Positions 44,719 through 54,037 of a DNA stretch of 64,000 nucleotides are shown one piece after another. How positions within the stretch are numbered: the first letter of the stretch is position 1; every line of letters begins with the position of its first letter. The stretch covers positions 10,480-74,479 of the forward strand of contig JAEXCS010000046.1 of NCBI GenBank assembly GCA_023402075.1, given 5' to 3'. A program made the translations under genes and the position numbers. Under the pieces are notes generated by a model. It was not told the origin of the DNA, ran no database searches, and was given only the letters and a program-made list of their open reading frames with translations. Source of the stretch: Bacillota bacterium. GTDB lineage: Bacteria > Bacillota > Clostridia > Oscillospirales > Oscillospiraceae.

Positions 44719-45720
44719 TTACATCCAGTCGTAGCCCAGCTCGTCTTTTTTGGAGCGGCCCATCAGCTCCGCCACCACATCCCGGACGTCCCTGCCCCGG
44801 TAAAGTATCTGATAGGCGCGGTCACAGATGGGCATTTCCACTCCGGCCCGCTGACTCAGCTGATGGACGCTTTCGGCGGCATAGTAGCCCTCCACCACAG
44901 CGCCCACCGCTTCCATGGCCTCCTCGGCGGTCTTTCCCTGGCCGATGAGGATACCCGCCCGGCGGTTTCGGGAGTGCATGGAGGTGCAGGTGACAATTAA
45001 ATCTCCCATCCCAGCAAGGCCCGCGAAGGTCTGGCGGCGTCCTCCCAGCATCTCGCCCAGCCGGGCGATTTCCGCCATGGCCCGGGTCATGAGAAGCGCC
45101 TTGGTGTTGTCCTGATAGCCCATTCCGTCGCAGATGCCGCAGCTTAGGGCCACCACGTTTTTCAGCGCGCCGCCCAACTCAACACCCACGATGTCCGGGC
45201 TGGTATACACCCGGAAATTTTGGTTCATAAACGCATCCTGCACCAGCTTCACGGCCTCACCATTCTCCCCTGCGGCCACACAGCCGGTGGGCAGACGAAG
45301 GCTCACTTCTTCCGCGTGGGAGGGGCCTGACAGGGCCGTCACAGGGAAGCGATCTCCCGTCTCCTCCCGCACAAGCTGGCTCATGCGCAGATTCGTATCC
45401 CGCTCAATGCCCTTGGACACGCTGACCAGCACCGTGCCCTCTTTCAGGAACGGCACAGCAGGGCGGAGATTGCTCCGCACGGCATAGGACGGCGAGGCGG
45501 ACACCACAATTTCAGCCCCCTCCACGCAGCGAATTTCTCCGCTGAATTTCAGCGCGGCGGGAAGCTCCGCGTCAGGCAGAGCCGGGTTTTTTCGATTCTT
45601 TTCCATCAGCTCCGCTTTTCCCGGACTGTGGGACCAGAGGGTTACGTCGTGTCCGTTATCGCACAGCACCATGGCCAGAGCCGTACCCCAGCCGCCGCTG
45701 CCTAAAACCACTGCCTTCAT
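44719..45720 (-). CDS. gpsA: NAD(P)H-dependent glycerol-3-phosphate dehydrogenase
   Basis: The 333-residue enzyme reduces dihydroxyacetone phosphate to sn-glycerol-3-phosphate for phospholipids. It has the Rossmann motif VLGSGGWGTALA and the catalytic lysine region ELGGALKNVVALSCGICDG. ATG at 45720 is preferred to a TTG two codons earlier; the ribosome-binding site is weak. It follows plsY, which uses the product, in one operon. Confidence 0.96.
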   Translation of the reverse strand: MKAVVLGSGGWGTALAMVLCDNGHDVTLWSHSPGKAELMEKNRKNPALPDAELPAALKFSGEIRCVEGAEIVVSASPSYAVRSNLRPAVPFLKEGTVLVSVSKGIERDTNLRMSQLVREETGDRFPVTALSGPSHAEEVSLRLPTGCVAAGENGEAVKLVQDAFMNQNFRVYTSPDIVGVELGGALKNVVALSCGICDGMGYQDNTKALLMTRAMAEIARLGEMLGGRRQTFAGLAGMGDLIVTCTSMHSRNRRAGILIGQGKTAEEAMEAVGAVVEGYYAAESVHQLSQRAGVEMPICDRAYQILYRGRDVRDVVAELMGRSKKDELGYDWM

Positions 45721-45777
45721 ATCCAAATCCCGCTTTCTGTGGAAATTTTCCGGGGCAGCGCCCCTTTGAACTGCCCG

Positions 45778-46395
45778 CTATTGCTTTCGATGGAAGCTGA
45801 ACTTACTCTCCTCGCCCCGAAGCAGCCGACGGATGTTGGCCCGATGCATATAGAGAATCAGCCCACCGATGGCCGCACTCAGAATTGTCAGCACTATGTC
45901 CTGATACAAAAAAATCGTGACCGTCGGGAAGGCAGCGGCAGCACACACGGAGCCGAGAGAGACATACCGCGTCAGCGCCGTTATCAGCAGAAATGCGCCC
46001 CAGGCAATCAGCGCCAGCCGCCAGTCGATCATAATCGCCACCGTGCCGCCGGAAAGGATGCCCTTGCCGCCCTTAAAATGGAACATACAGGGAAACATAT
46101 GCCCGATCAGGCAGAACAGGCCCGCATAATACTTGCCGAACAGCGCCGTCTGCGCCTGAAAGTGCACAAAGAGCCAGCTGCCGATCAGCACCGCAAGCAC
46201 CGCCTTGAGCACGTCCGTCAGAATGACCACAAAGGTCAGCGCCCCCCCAAAGGTGCGGTAAAAATTGGTCAGGCCCGCGTTGCCGCTGCCATGGGTGCGG
46301 ATATCATCCTTCAGAATATACTTGGAAACGATCACCGCCCCGTTAAAGCAGCCCAGAAAATAAGCGATTACCGCAGCCAACACATAGCTTGCCAT
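45778..46395 (-). CDS. plsY: Glycerol-3-phosphate acyltransferase PlsY
   Basis: The 205-residue membrane protein has several helices and the active-site loops GSGNAGLTNFYRTFGG and HMFPCMFHFKGGKGI, both PlsY signatures. It acylates glycerol-3-phosphate from acyl-phosphate, the first step of phospholipid synthesis in Firmicutes. ATG at 46395 follows GGGAGG by about 9 nt and sits 4 bp after the der stop. gpsA follows. Confidence 0.95.
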   Translation of the reverse strand: MASYVLAAVIAYFLGCFNGAVIVSKYILKDDIRTHGSGNAGLTNFYRTFGGALTFVVILTDVLKAVLAVLIGSWLFVHFQAQTALFGKYYAGLFCLIGHMFPCMFHFKGGKGILSGGTVAIMIDWRLALIAWGAFLLITALTRYVSLGSVCAAAAFPTVTIFLYQDIVLTILSAAIGGLILYMHRANIRRLLRGEESKFSFHRKQ

Positions 46396-46399
46396 CGCG

Positions 46400-47725
46400 T
46401 CATTCCTCCCTGTCGCCCTTTTGCCGGATGGAGAGGATGATCGGCGTCCCCGACAGTCCAAACACGGCGCGAATTTGGTTTTCAAGATACCGCTGATAGG
46501 AAAAATGGAACAGGCTGGCGTCGTTGCAGAACACCACAAAATGGGGCGGGCGGATGCCCACCTGCGTCATATAGTAAATTTTCAGGCGGCGGCCCTTGTC
46601 AGAGGGGGGCTGCACCCGCGTCTGCGCGTCGGACAGGACATTATTCAGCATGCCCGTGGTGATACGCAGGGACGCCTGATTACTCACAGCCACAATCATC
46701 TCGAAAAGCTTGTTCACCCGCTGCCCCGTCAGGGCAGAGATAAACAGAATGGGTGCATAGGTCATATAGCCCAAATCCCGGCGAATGTCGGCAGTAAGGC
46801 GGTCCATGGTTTTGTCGTCCTTGTCCACCAAATCCCACTTATTCACTACGATGACTGCGGCTTTTCCTGCCTCGTGGGCCAGACCAGCCACCTTGGTGTC
46901 CTGCTCGGTCACGCCTTCGCGGCCGTCGATGAGAATGAGGCACACGTCACTGCGCTCAATAGCCATGGTGGCCCGCAAAACGCTGTACCGCTCGATATCT
47001 TCTTCCACCTTAGACCTTCTCCGCATGCCCGCCGTGTCGATAAAGATGAACTTTCCCTGCTCATTTTCAAAGGGAGAGTCGATGGCGTCCCGCGTGGTGC
47101 CCGCCACATCGCTGACGATGCTCCGCTCCTCCCCCAAAATCCGGTTTAAAAGCGAAGACTTGCCCACGTTGGGCTTGCCAATCAGCGCCACCTTGATGGA
47201 ATCGGCGCCTTCCTCCTCATGCTCCTCCGCAGGGAAATGGGCCACGCAGGCGTCCAGCAGGTCGCCGGTGCCGTGACCGTGGACGGCGGAGACGGCGACG
47301 GGGTCCCCCATTCCCAGATTGTAGAATTCGTAAAAATCAGGATTCACAGCGCCGGTGGAGTCCATCTTGTTCACCGCCAGAACGATGGGCTTTCCGCTTT
47401 TAAGCAGCATATTCGCCACCTCGTGGTCCGAGGCGGTCAGTCCGGTCTTCACATCCGTCAAAAAGACGATGACCGTGGCGTGGTCGATGGCAAGCTGCGC
47501 CTGCTGGCGCATAAAGGTGAGAATCTGGTCGTCCGTCCGCGGCTCGATTCCGCCGGTGTCAATCAGTGTAAAGGTGCGGCCATTCCAGTCCGTTTCACCG
47601 TACACCCGATCCCGGGTAACGCCCGGCGTGTCCTCCACGATGGAGAGCCGACGGCCGATGAGCTTATTGAAAAGCATGGACTTGCCCACATTGGGCCGGC
47701 CCACAATAGCAACAATGGGTTTCAT
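46400..47725 (-). CDS. der: Ribosome-assembly GTPase Der (EngA)
   Basis: The 441-residue protein has tandem GTPase domains with P-loops GRPNVGKS (residues 8-15) and GKPNVGKS, G3 DTGG and DTAG, G4 NKMD and NKWD, and a C-terminal KH-like domain. Der is needed for late 50S subunit assembly. ATG at 47725 follows GGGAGGTAACCC. It is first in the operon with plsY and gpsA. Confidence 0.97.
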   Translation of the reverse strand: MKPIVAIVGRPNVGKSMLFNKLIGRRLSIVEDTPGVTRDRVYGETDWNGRTFTLIDTGGIEPRTDDQILTFMRQQAQLAIDHATVIVFLTDVKTGLTASDHEVANMLLKSGKPIVLAVNKMDSTGAVNPDFYEFYNLGMGDPVAVSAVHGHGTGDLLDACVAHFPAEEHEEEGADSIKVALIGKPNVGKSSLLNRILGEERSIVSDVAGTTRDAIDSPFENEQGKFIFIDTAGMRRRSKVEEDIERYSVLRATMAIERSDVCLILIDGREGVTEQDTKVAGLAHEAGKAAVIVVNKWDLVDKDDKTMDRLTADIRRDLGYMTYAPILFISALTGQRVNKLFEMIVAVSNQASLRITTGMLNNVLSDAQTRVQPPSDKGRRLKIYYMTQVGIRPPHFVVFCNDASLFHFSYQRYLENQIRAVFGLSGTPIILSIRQKGDREE

Positions 47726-47991
47726 GGGTTACCTCCCGTTTCTATATATTCATGCCCAAAAACAGGGGCAAAATAAGCGGTGCTTCTATTTCCGTTTTCA
47801 AACAGTCAGATGGCTCTCAGCCAGTTTCGCCCGCAAAATGAAAACACATTCGTTCAGCAAAGATATTATGGTAAAATTTATATCTTCCAGCTAATCATAC
47901 CATACATCTTAAAAAAGTACAGCGTTTTGATTTTCACCGGCAGCGCACAGCAAATCCACCGATAGGAAAATTTTCACCGGACACAAAACAA

Positions 47992-48017
47992 GGAGGAAAG
48001 AGCGCACTCTTTCCTCC
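47992..48017 (-). terminator. Rho-independent terminator of yceD-rpmF
   Basis: An 11-bp perfect stem GGAGGAAAGAG/CTCTTTCCTCC with a 4-nt loop, followed on the minus strand by TTGTTTTG, 18 bp past the rpmF stop. The remaining 47726-47990 holds no gene; a TGG-extended TATGAT near 47900 could be the der promoter but lacks a good -35. Confidence 0.8.
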
Positions 48018-48035
48018 CCATTTATGATGCAAACC

Positions 48036-48239
48036 TTATTTCGCAGCGTTCACGGCTGCGGACTTGACGACCTTGATGGTCCGGCCGTTGTAAGTGCCGC
48101 ACTCCTTGCACATTCTGTGAGGCAGGTGCAGAGCACCGCATTTGGAACAGGCAACGAGGCCGGGGGTCGCCAGCTTCCAGGTGGAACTGCGGCGCTTGTC
48201 CCGTCTTGCCTTGGATACTTTTGTCTTGGGTACTGCCAT
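48036..48239 (-). CDS. rpmF: 50S ribosomal protein L32
   Basis: The 67-residue protein starts MAVPKTKVSKARRDKRRSS and carries two CxxC pairs (CSKC and CKEC), the zinc-binding form of L32. ATG at 48239 has AAGGAGGTG 7 nt upstream. It follows yceD by 57 bp, the widely conserved yceD-rpmF pair. Confidence 0.97.
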   Translation of the reverse strand: MAVPKTKVSKARRDKRRSSTWKLATPGLVACSKCGALHLPHRMCKECGTYNGRTIKVVKSAAVNAAK

Positions 48240-48296
48240 GATGACACCTCCTTCAGATCAGCGGAGGGCCTTGACCTCCCCGCTCTGGTTACGTAT

Positions 48297-48797
48297 TTAT
48301 TGATTGCTCTCCAAAAGCTTTGCAAGGGCCGCAAGACGCGGATCCGCGTCCTTCTTGCAGCCGCAGGGACCGAGGTTCAGGTCGGCGCCGCAACGGGAGC
48401 AAAGTCCTTTGCAATCTTCAGAACACAAAAATTTGGCGTCCATTTCAAGAATGAACGCGGTGCGGGCCAGCTCGCCCACATCCACCTCGCCGTTTTCCAG
48501 TAAAACGATCTCGTCGTTTTCCCCGTTTTCCAGCTCCTCCGCCAGCAGGCAGGAGAAGTTTACTTCCTTGGGAACCCGGACAGGCTTCATACAACGGTCG
48601 CAGGAGGCGTCCAGCGTGGCAAATGCAGCCATGGAAAGTTCCAGCGCACCAGCGCTGTTGCGCACGCTTCCCTCCACTGCAACCGGCTCTTTCACGGGAT
48701 ACTGTCCGTTCAGTTCCGCGTCGGACAGATCCATGAAAAATTGAAAATCCAAAGATTTTCCGGGGAAATTCAAAATGGGTTTTAGGTCTAAACGCAT
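48297..48797 (-). CDS. yceD: YceD family protein (DUF177), rRNA accumulation protein
   Basis: The 166-residue protein contains SCDRCMKPVRVP and a C-terminal Cys cluster CKGLCSRCGADLNLGPCGC, diagnostic of DUF177. In E. coli and plants its relatives are needed for 23S rRNA accumulation. ATG at 48797 follows GCGAGGTG; the longer in-frame reading upstream is not coding because it crosses a consensus promoter. It is cotranscribed with rpmF. Confidence 0.92.
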   Translation of the reverse strand: MRLDLKPILNFPGKSLDFQFFMDLSDAELNGQYPVKEPVAVEGSVRNSAGALELSMAAFATLDASCDRCMKPVRVPKEVNFSCLLAEELENGENDEIVLLENGEVDVGELARTAFILEMDAKFLCSEDCKGLCSRCGADLNLGPCGCKKDADPRLAALAKLLESNQ

Positions 48798-48824
48798 AGT
48801 ACACCTCGCAATGACACGAGCAAT

Positions 48825-48853
48825 ATTATAATGGATATCCAAAGACTTGTCAA
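48825..48853 (-). promoter_or_regulatory. Perfect-consensus sigma-A promoter of yceD-rpmF
   Basis: TTGACA (48848-48853), a 17-nt spacer, then TATAAT (48825-48830): every base matches the consensus. It is 28 bp upstream of the yceD ATG. Confidence 0.92.
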
Positions 48854-48871
48854 ATACTTTTTCAGATTTCC

Positions 48872-48899
48872 TTGCTTTTTTCCTAAAATCGGCTACAAT
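48872..48899 (+). promoter_or_regulatory. Sigma-A promoter of the RluA-family gene
   Basis: TTGCTT (48872-48877) and TACAAT (48894-48899), 16-nt spacer, divergent from the yceD promoter. Confidence 0.6.
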
Positions 48900-48927
48900 G
48901 TGCCTATACCGATATTTGGAGGGTCCT

Positions 48928-49887
48928 ATGCGGGAATTTACCATCAATAAAAATGATGCCGGACAGCGGCTGGACCGGTTCGCGGCCAAGGCCGCACCTG
49001 CCCTGCCCCCGGCTCTGGTGCAGAAATATATCCGTCTTAAGCGGATCAAGATCAACGGCAAGGGCGCAAAGCGGGAGATTCGACTGGAACTGGGCGATCT
49101 CGTGCAGATGTATGTCAACGATGAATTTTTTCAGGAGCCGGACACGGAGGAAGACAAGTTTCTCTCCGCTTTCCGCCCTCAGCTTGACATGATCTATGAG
49201 GACGAAAACCTTTTGCTTGTGAATAAACGCCCGGGTCTTGTGGTTCATGCCGATGAAACGGAAAAGGTGAACACGCTGGTCCACCACATTCAGGCATACC
49301 TTTATCAAAATCACGAGTGGAACCCGGCGGAGGAAAATTCCTTTGCCCCGGCCCTTTGCAATCGAATTGACCGCAACACCGGCGGCATTGTCATCGCCGC
49401 AAAAAACGCGGAGACGCTGCGGATTATCAACGACAAAATCCGCACCCACGAGCTGCGCAAAACCTATCTGTGCGTGGCGGTGGGAAATCCCCGGCCCGCC
49501 TCCGGAAAAATTGAGGGCTTTCTTTTAAAAGATGAACGAAAAAAAGAGGTCTCTTTCTACCACCGCCCCATCCCGGGCGGGCGCAGCGCCGTTACCTATT
49601 ATGAGACGCTTCAGAAAAAGGGGGAGCTGGCTCTTGTCGAGTGCGAGCTTTTGACAGGCAGGACCCATCAAATCCGCGTCTCTATGGCGGAAATCGGCTG
49701 TCCCCTGCTGGGCGACGGCAAATATGGCAGGGGCGAGGTCAACCGGCGCTACGGAGAGCAAAAGCAGTGCCTTTGGTCTTATCAACTGGCGTTTGATTTT
49801 CAGTCGGATGCGGGGATTCTTGAGTACCTGCGGGGTAAGGTTTTGCGGGTAGAAAATATTCCATTCAAAAATCGCTATTTTCCTTGA
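48928..49887 (+). CDS. RluA family 23S rRNA pseudouridine synthase
   Basis: The 319-residue enzyme has an N-terminal S4 RNA-binding domain (RLDRFAAKAAPALPPALVQK), the catalytic aspartate motif CNRIDRNTGGIVIAAK (usual HRLDxxTSG) and the C-terminal LTGRTHQIRVSMAEIGCPLL. It resembles the RluC/RluD group that modifies 23S rRNA; the exact sites cannot be given. ATG at 48928 has TTTGGAGGG upstream, and the in-frame ATG at 48847 would overlap the divergent promoters. Its stop overlaps the -35 of the pot promoter. Confidence 0.92.
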   Translation: MREFTINKNDAGQRLDRFAAKAAPALPPALVQKYIRLKRIKINGKGAKREIRLELGDLVQMYVNDEFFQEPDTEEDKFLSAFRPQLDMIYEDENLLLVNKRPGLVVHADETEKVNTLVHHIQAYLYQNHEWNPAEENSFAPALCNRIDRNTGGIVIAAKNAETLRIINDKIRTHELRKTYLCVAVGNPRPASGKIEGFLLKDERKKEVSFYHRPIPGGRSAVTYYETLQKKGELALVECELLTGRTHQIRVSMAEIGCPLLGDGKYGRGEVNRRYGEQKQCLWSYQLAFDFQSDAGILEYLRGKVLRVENIPFKNRYFP

Positions 49888-49912
49888 CTTTTCAGCGCCT
49901 TTTCGATACAAT
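49884..49912 (+). promoter_or_regulatory. Sigma-A promoter of potABCD
   Basis: TTGACT (49884-49889) and TACAAT (49907-49912), 17-nt spacer. The -35 covers the stop codon of the upstream gene, and about 85 nt of leader precede potA. Confidence 0.75.
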
Positions 49913-50004
49913 TTGTAATTGCCGAATTTCAACGAGAAAGGTTCCCCCTCAACAGAGAGAAGAGGCGTTTTTATTCTATTAATTGTAGAAACGGGGGAGG
50001 ATAA

Positions 50005-51201
50005 ATGTCCAAAGAGTTGATTCGCCTGCGGGACCTCTGCATGGCGTTTGACGACGAGCTTGTTCTCGATCACTTAAATCTCTACATCAATGACAAAGAA
50101 TTCCTCACACTGCTTGGACCCAGCGGCTGTGGCAAGACCACAACGCTGCGTATCATCGGGGGTTTCACGACGCCAACGTCGGGAGATGTCCTGTTCGACG
50201 GTGTGAGGATTAATGACGTTCCGCCCTATCAGCGGCAGATTAACACGGTGTTCCAGAAATATGCTCTGTTTCCCAACATGAACGTGTTTGAAAACGTGGC
50301 CTTCGGGCTGCGGATGAAGCGTGTTCCCGACCCGGCAGACCCCTCCGGCAAGCGGACGGTGAAGCTGACGGAGCAGGAAATTAAGCGGCAGGTTCTGGAA
50401 ATGCTGGAAACCGTCAGTCTTCTTGGCTTTGAGCATCGCAAGCCGGACGCCCTTTCCGGCGGCCAGCAGCAGCGGGTTGCCATTGCCCGGGCGCTGGTAA
50501 ACCGGCCCAAGGTGCTGCTTCTGGACGAGCCTCTGGGCGCGCTGGATCTGAAGCTGCGCAAAGATATGCAGATCGAGCTGAAAAAGATTCAGCAGCAGGT
50601 GGGCATTACCTTTATATATGTTACCCACGATCAGGAGGAAGCCCTCACCATGTCCGACACCATCGTGGTGATGGACAAGGGCTCTATCCAGCAGATCGGC
50701 ACGCCGGAGGATATCTACAACGAGCCGAAAAATGCCTTCGTGGCGGACTTTATCGGCGAATCCAACATTATCGACGGCGTGATGCCGGAAGACAATTTGG
50801 TGAAGCTGTACGGCAAAATCTTCCCCTGCGTGGACGGTGGCTTTGCGCCAAACGAGCCGGTGGACGTGGTGGTCCGTCCGGAGGATATCGATATTGTTCC
50901 CGTGGAGCAGGGCCAGATTGTGGGCACCGTCACCAACGTGACCTTCAAGGGGATGCAGTATGACATCATTGTGGACTTCCGCGGCTTCAAGTGGCTGATT
51001 CAAACCACGGATCACTCCCCTGTCGGCGCGAAAATCGGCGTGAAGATCGACCCCGAGGGGTTTCACATTATGAAGAAGAGCGCATACTCCGGAAAATTCG
51101 GAGATTATAGCTCTTACAGCGAAGAATACGACGAGCTGTCCGACGCGGAGGCGTTGGACGAGGAGGAGGATTCCGCGGGGGACGGCAGCCATGAGGAATA
51201 A
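50005..51201 (+). CDS. potA: Spermidine/putrescine ABC transporter ATP-binding protein
   Basis: The 398-residue ATPase has Walker A GPSGCGKTTT, Q-loop VFQKYALFPNMNVFENVAFG, signature LSGGQQQR, Walker B VLLLDEPLGALD and H-loop YVTHDQEEA, followed by a TOBE domain (VVVRPEDIDIVP). This is the PotA pattern of polyamine importers. The last ~40 residues form an unusual Tyr/Ser and acidic tail (SDAEALDEEEDSAGDG) overlapping the potB start by 11 bp. ATG at 50005 follows GGGGGAGG. It is first in potABCD. Confidence 0.95.
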   Translation: MSKELIRLRDLCMAFDDELVLDHLNLYINDKEFLTLLGPSGCGKTTTLRIIGGFTTPTSGDVLFDGVRINDVPPYQRQINTVFQKYALFPNMNVFENVAFGLRMKRVPDPADPSGKRTVKLTEQEIKRQVLEMLETVSLLGFEHRKPDALSGGQQQRVAIARALVNRPKVLLLDEPLGALDLKLRKDMQIELKKIQQQVGITFIYVTHDQEEALTMSDTIVVMDKGSIQQIGTPEDIYNEPKNAFVADFIGESNIIDGVMPEDNLVKLYGKIFPCVDGGFAPNEPVDVVVRPEDIDIVPVEQGQIVGTVTNVTFKGMQYDIIVDFRGFKWLIQTTDHSPVGAKIGVKIDPEGFHIMKKSAYSGKFGDYSSYSEEYDELSDAEALDEEEDSAGDGSHEE

Positions 51202-52036
51202 AGGTCTGGCCATGCCGTATGTGGCATGGATGGCAATTTTTGTGGTGGCGCCCCTGATTCTGGTGCTGATTTACGCATTTCATAACGGCTCCGGCTTTAC
51301 GCTGGAGAATTTCCGCGCCATGGGAACTTATGCGGCCGTGTTTGGCCGCTCCTTTCTTCTGGCAGCCATCGCCACTCTGATCTGCATTCTGATCGGCTAC
51401 CCCGTGGCTTGGTTTCTGGCCCGGGAGGGTCCGGGTCTGCGGCGCATTGCCACAATTCTGATTATGCTGCCCATGTGGATGAACTTTCTGCTTCAAACCT
51501 ACTCCTGGATGTCCATTTTGGAAAACACAGGGCTTTTGAACACCCTGTTTCAAAAAATCGGACTGATCGCTTTGGTGAACGGCCTGTTTGGAACAGATTT
51601 CGCCTACTTTCCCATGATCAACACCCGCGGGGCCATCGTGCTGGGCATGGTCTATAACTACCTGCCTTTTATGATTCTGCCCATTTTTACCGTGATTGAG
51701 AAGATCGACCCCCGGCTGATTGAGGCAGCACAGGACTTGGGCGCCAGCAGCGCCGTGGTCTTCCGCAGGCTGATTTTCCCCTTGTCGGTCCCGGGCGTTC
51801 TCTCCGGCGTGACCATGGTATTCGTTCCCTCGGTTGCCACCTTTGCCATCTCCCGCCTGCTTGGCGGCGGTATGGTGACGCTTCTGGGTGACTTGATTGA
51901 AACGCAGTTTTTAGGCGGGTCGTACAACCCCTATCTCGGCTCTGCCATCTCCCTTGTGATGATGGCCATTGTGCTGATCTCCATGGCCGTGATGAACCGC
52001 TTCGGCGAGGGCGAGGAGGAGGCGATGCTGCTGTGA
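51191..52036 (+). CDS. potB: Spermidine/putrescine ABC transporter permease PotB
   Basis: The 281-residue membrane protein has six predicted helices and the EAA loop EAAQDLGASSAVVFRRLIFP that docks on PotA. LPMWMNFLLQTYSWMSIL is typical of PotB. ATG at 51191 overlaps potA by 11 bp, and its stop overlaps the potC start, so the genes are translationally coupled. Confidence 0.94.
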   Translation: MRNKGLAMPYVAWMAIFVVAPLILVLIYAFHNGSGFTLENFRAMGTYAAVFGRSFLLAAIATLICILIGYPVAWFLAREGPGLRRIATILIMLPMWMNFLLQTYSWMSILENTGLLNTLFQKIGLIALVNGLFGTDFAYFPMINTRGAIVLGMVYNYLPFMILPIFTVIEKIDPRLIEAAQDLGASSAVVFRRLIFPLSVPGVLSGVTMVFVPSVATFAISRLLGGGMVTLLGDLIETQFLGGSYNPYLGSAISLVMMAIVLISMAVMNRFGEGEEEAMLL

Positions 52037-52890
52037 GAAAAAACCACTTTGGCAACCGTCTTCTGATGGGACTGACCTTTCTGTTTCTCTACGCGCCAAT
52101 TTTCGTGCTGATTTTCTTCTCCTTCAACGCCACAAAAAGCCGGACGGTGTGGGGCGGATTCTCCCTACAATGGTACATCCGCCTGTTTCAGGACGATGCG
52201 ATTCTCAGCGCCCTGCGAACCACGCTGCTGGTCAGCGTGCTGGCGTCCCTCATCGCCATGGTGGCGGGGACCGCCGCCGCCATGGGCTTTGCGGCTATGA
52301 AGCGGCGCAGCCGCCACACGTTGATGTCCATTAACAACATTCCCCTGACCAACGCGGATATCGTCACCGGCGTGTCACTGTCTCTTTTGTTCATGCTGGC
52401 CATCGGGGCGTTTAACGCAACCGTGGGCAAGGCTGCGGGCATCACGCTGGTTAAGGGCTTCGGCACCATGCTGATCGCCCATGTGACCTTCGATATCCCT
52501 TATGTGATCCTGTCCGTTATGCCCCGTCTGCGGCAATTGGACCCCCATATCTACGAGGCGGCGCAGGATTTGGGCGCCCGGGGCTTTTACGCCTTTCGCA
52601 AGGTAATTCTCCCCGACCTGATGCCCGGCATCGTCAACGGAACCATCATCGCCTTCACCATGTCGGTGGACGATTTTGTGATTTCCTATTTCACGGCGGG
52701 CAACAAGGTTTCCACCCTTGCGATGGAGGTTTACTCCATGGCAAGGCGGAAAATCAGCCCGGAGATCAACGCCATTTCAACCATCATGTTCGTCTCGGTG
52801 CTGGCGCTTTTGATTATCGTGAACCTGCGTCAGTCCCGGCAGAACTCTGCCGTGCGGCGTCAACGCGCCGCCCTGACCCCAAAAACCTAA
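52033..52890 (+). CDS. potC: Spermidine/putrescine ABC transporter permease PotC
   Basis: The 285-residue permease has six helices, YAPIFVLIFFSFNATKS near the N-terminus and the EAA loop EAAQDLGARGFYAFRKVILP. The PotC hallmark FTMSVDDFVISYFTAG is present. GTG at 52033 overlaps the potB stop as GTGA. With PotB it forms the transmembrane channel. Confidence 0.94.
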   Translation: MRKNHFGNRLLMGLTFLFLYAPIFVLIFFSFNATKSRTVWGGFSLQWYIRLFQDDAILSALRTTLLVSVLASLIAMVAGTAAAMGFAAMKRRSRHTLMSINNIPLTNADIVTGVSLSLLFMLAIGAFNATVGKAAGITLVKGFGTMLIAHVTFDIPYVILSVMPRLRQLDPHIYEAAQDLGARGFYAFRKVILPDLMPGIVNGTIIAFTMSVDDFVISYFTAGNKVSTLAMEVYSMARRKISPEINAISTIMFVSVLALLIIVNLRQSRQNSAVRRQRAALTPKT

Positions 52891-52950
52891 AGGCCCGGCG
52901 CTGCGCGCCGTTTGCCCCCATACTACAATTGCAAAGGAGAATATGAAGAA

Positions 52951-54021
52951 TTGAAAAAGATCCTCTCTCTGGCTTTGGCAGCCCTTTCGGTCTGCGCCCT
53001 GCTCACCGCCTGCGGTGACTCCGCCGGTAAATATCCCAACGGCGAAATAAACGTGCTTAACTGGGGCGAGTATATCTCCAACGGACAGGACGAAACGCTG
53101 GACGTGATTGAAAAATTCCAGGAGGACACCGGCATTAAGGTGAACTACACCGTTTGCCCCGACAACGAAACGCTGTATGCCAACCTGAAGCAGGGAGACT
53201 CCTATGACGTAATTATCCCCTCCGACTATATGATCTCCCGTCTCATCTCCGAGGAGATGCTCCTGCCGCTGAACTTTGACAATATTCCCAACGCATCAGA
53301 TGTGGACCCCAATTTTTTAAACCCCGCCTATGACCCGGACAATGCCTATTCCGTCCCCTATATGTGGGGCACCGTGGGCATCATCTACAATACGTCTATG
53401 GTGGACGAAGCCATTACCAGCTATCAGGCCCTGTTTGACACAAAATATGCGGGACAGGTCCTGATGATCAACAACTCCCGGGACGCCATCGGCGTGGCGC
53501 TGAAAACCCTTGGCTATTCCTATAACACCACCGACCCCGCCCAGATTGCCGAGGCCACGGACCTTCTGATTCAGCAGAAAAAGGACGGCATCGTTCAGGC
53601 CTACGTTATGGATGAAATTTTTGACAAGCTGGAGGGCGGCGAAGCCGCCATTGGCGTGTATTACGCGGGCGACTACCTCTCCATGCACGACAACAACGAG
53701 GACCTTGCCTTTGTGCTCCCCTCCGAGGGAAGCAACATCTTCACCGACGCCATGTGCATCCCCGTGGGTGCCGCCAATCAGGAGAACGCCGAGAAGTTCA
53801 TCAACTTCATGTGCTCCACCGAGGTGGGCGTTGCCAACTGCGAGGCCATCGGCTATTCCACTCCTCTGATGAGCGTCAAGGAAGCGCTGGACGCGGAAAT
53901 TACCGCCGACCCGGTAGCTTATCCTTCCGACGAGGTGCTGGCAAGCTATGAGGCGTTTTTGAATCTTCCTGAAGCCACCTTGAAGCTCTACGACTCCGAG
54001 TGGCTGCGGCTGAAAGCTTAA
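52951..54021 (+). CDS. potD: Spermidine/putrescine-binding lipoprotein PotD
   Basis: This is a 356-residue binding protein. The signal peptide KKILSLALAALSVCALLTAC ends at a lipobox cysteine (residue 20-21). The mature part begins with INVLNWGEYISNGQDETLDV, the polyamine-site region with the aromatic WGEYI box, and includes VPYMWGTVGIIYNTSMV. The start is TTG at 52951 with AAGGAG about 11 nt upstream; an ATG at 52943 is out of frame. It ends potABCD and is followed by tandem terminators. Putrescine versus spermidine preference is not clear. Confidence 0.93.
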   Translation: MKKILSLALAALSVCALLTACGDSAGKYPNGEINVLNWGEYISNGQDETLDVIEKFQEDTGIKVNYTVCPDNETLYANLKQGDSYDVIIPSDYMISRLISEEMLLPLNFDNIPNASDVDPNFLNPAYDPDNAYSVPYMWGTVGIIYNTSMVDEAITSYQALFDTKYAGQVLMINNSRDAIGVALKTLGYSYNTTDPAQIAEATDLLIQQKKDGIVQAYVMDEIFDKLEGGEAAIGVYYAGDYLSMHDNNEDLAFVLPSEGSNIFTDAMCIPVGAANQENAEKFINFMCSTEVGVANCEAIGYSTPLMSVKEALDAEITADPVAYPSDEVLASYEAFLNLPEATLKLYDSEWLRLKA

Positions 54022-54037
54022 AAAAATCATTTAAAAG

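Noticed and set aside
53317..54030. Minus-strand 237-codon frame over potD
   Set aside because: Gly/Val/His-rich antisense shadow; potD is certain on the other strand.
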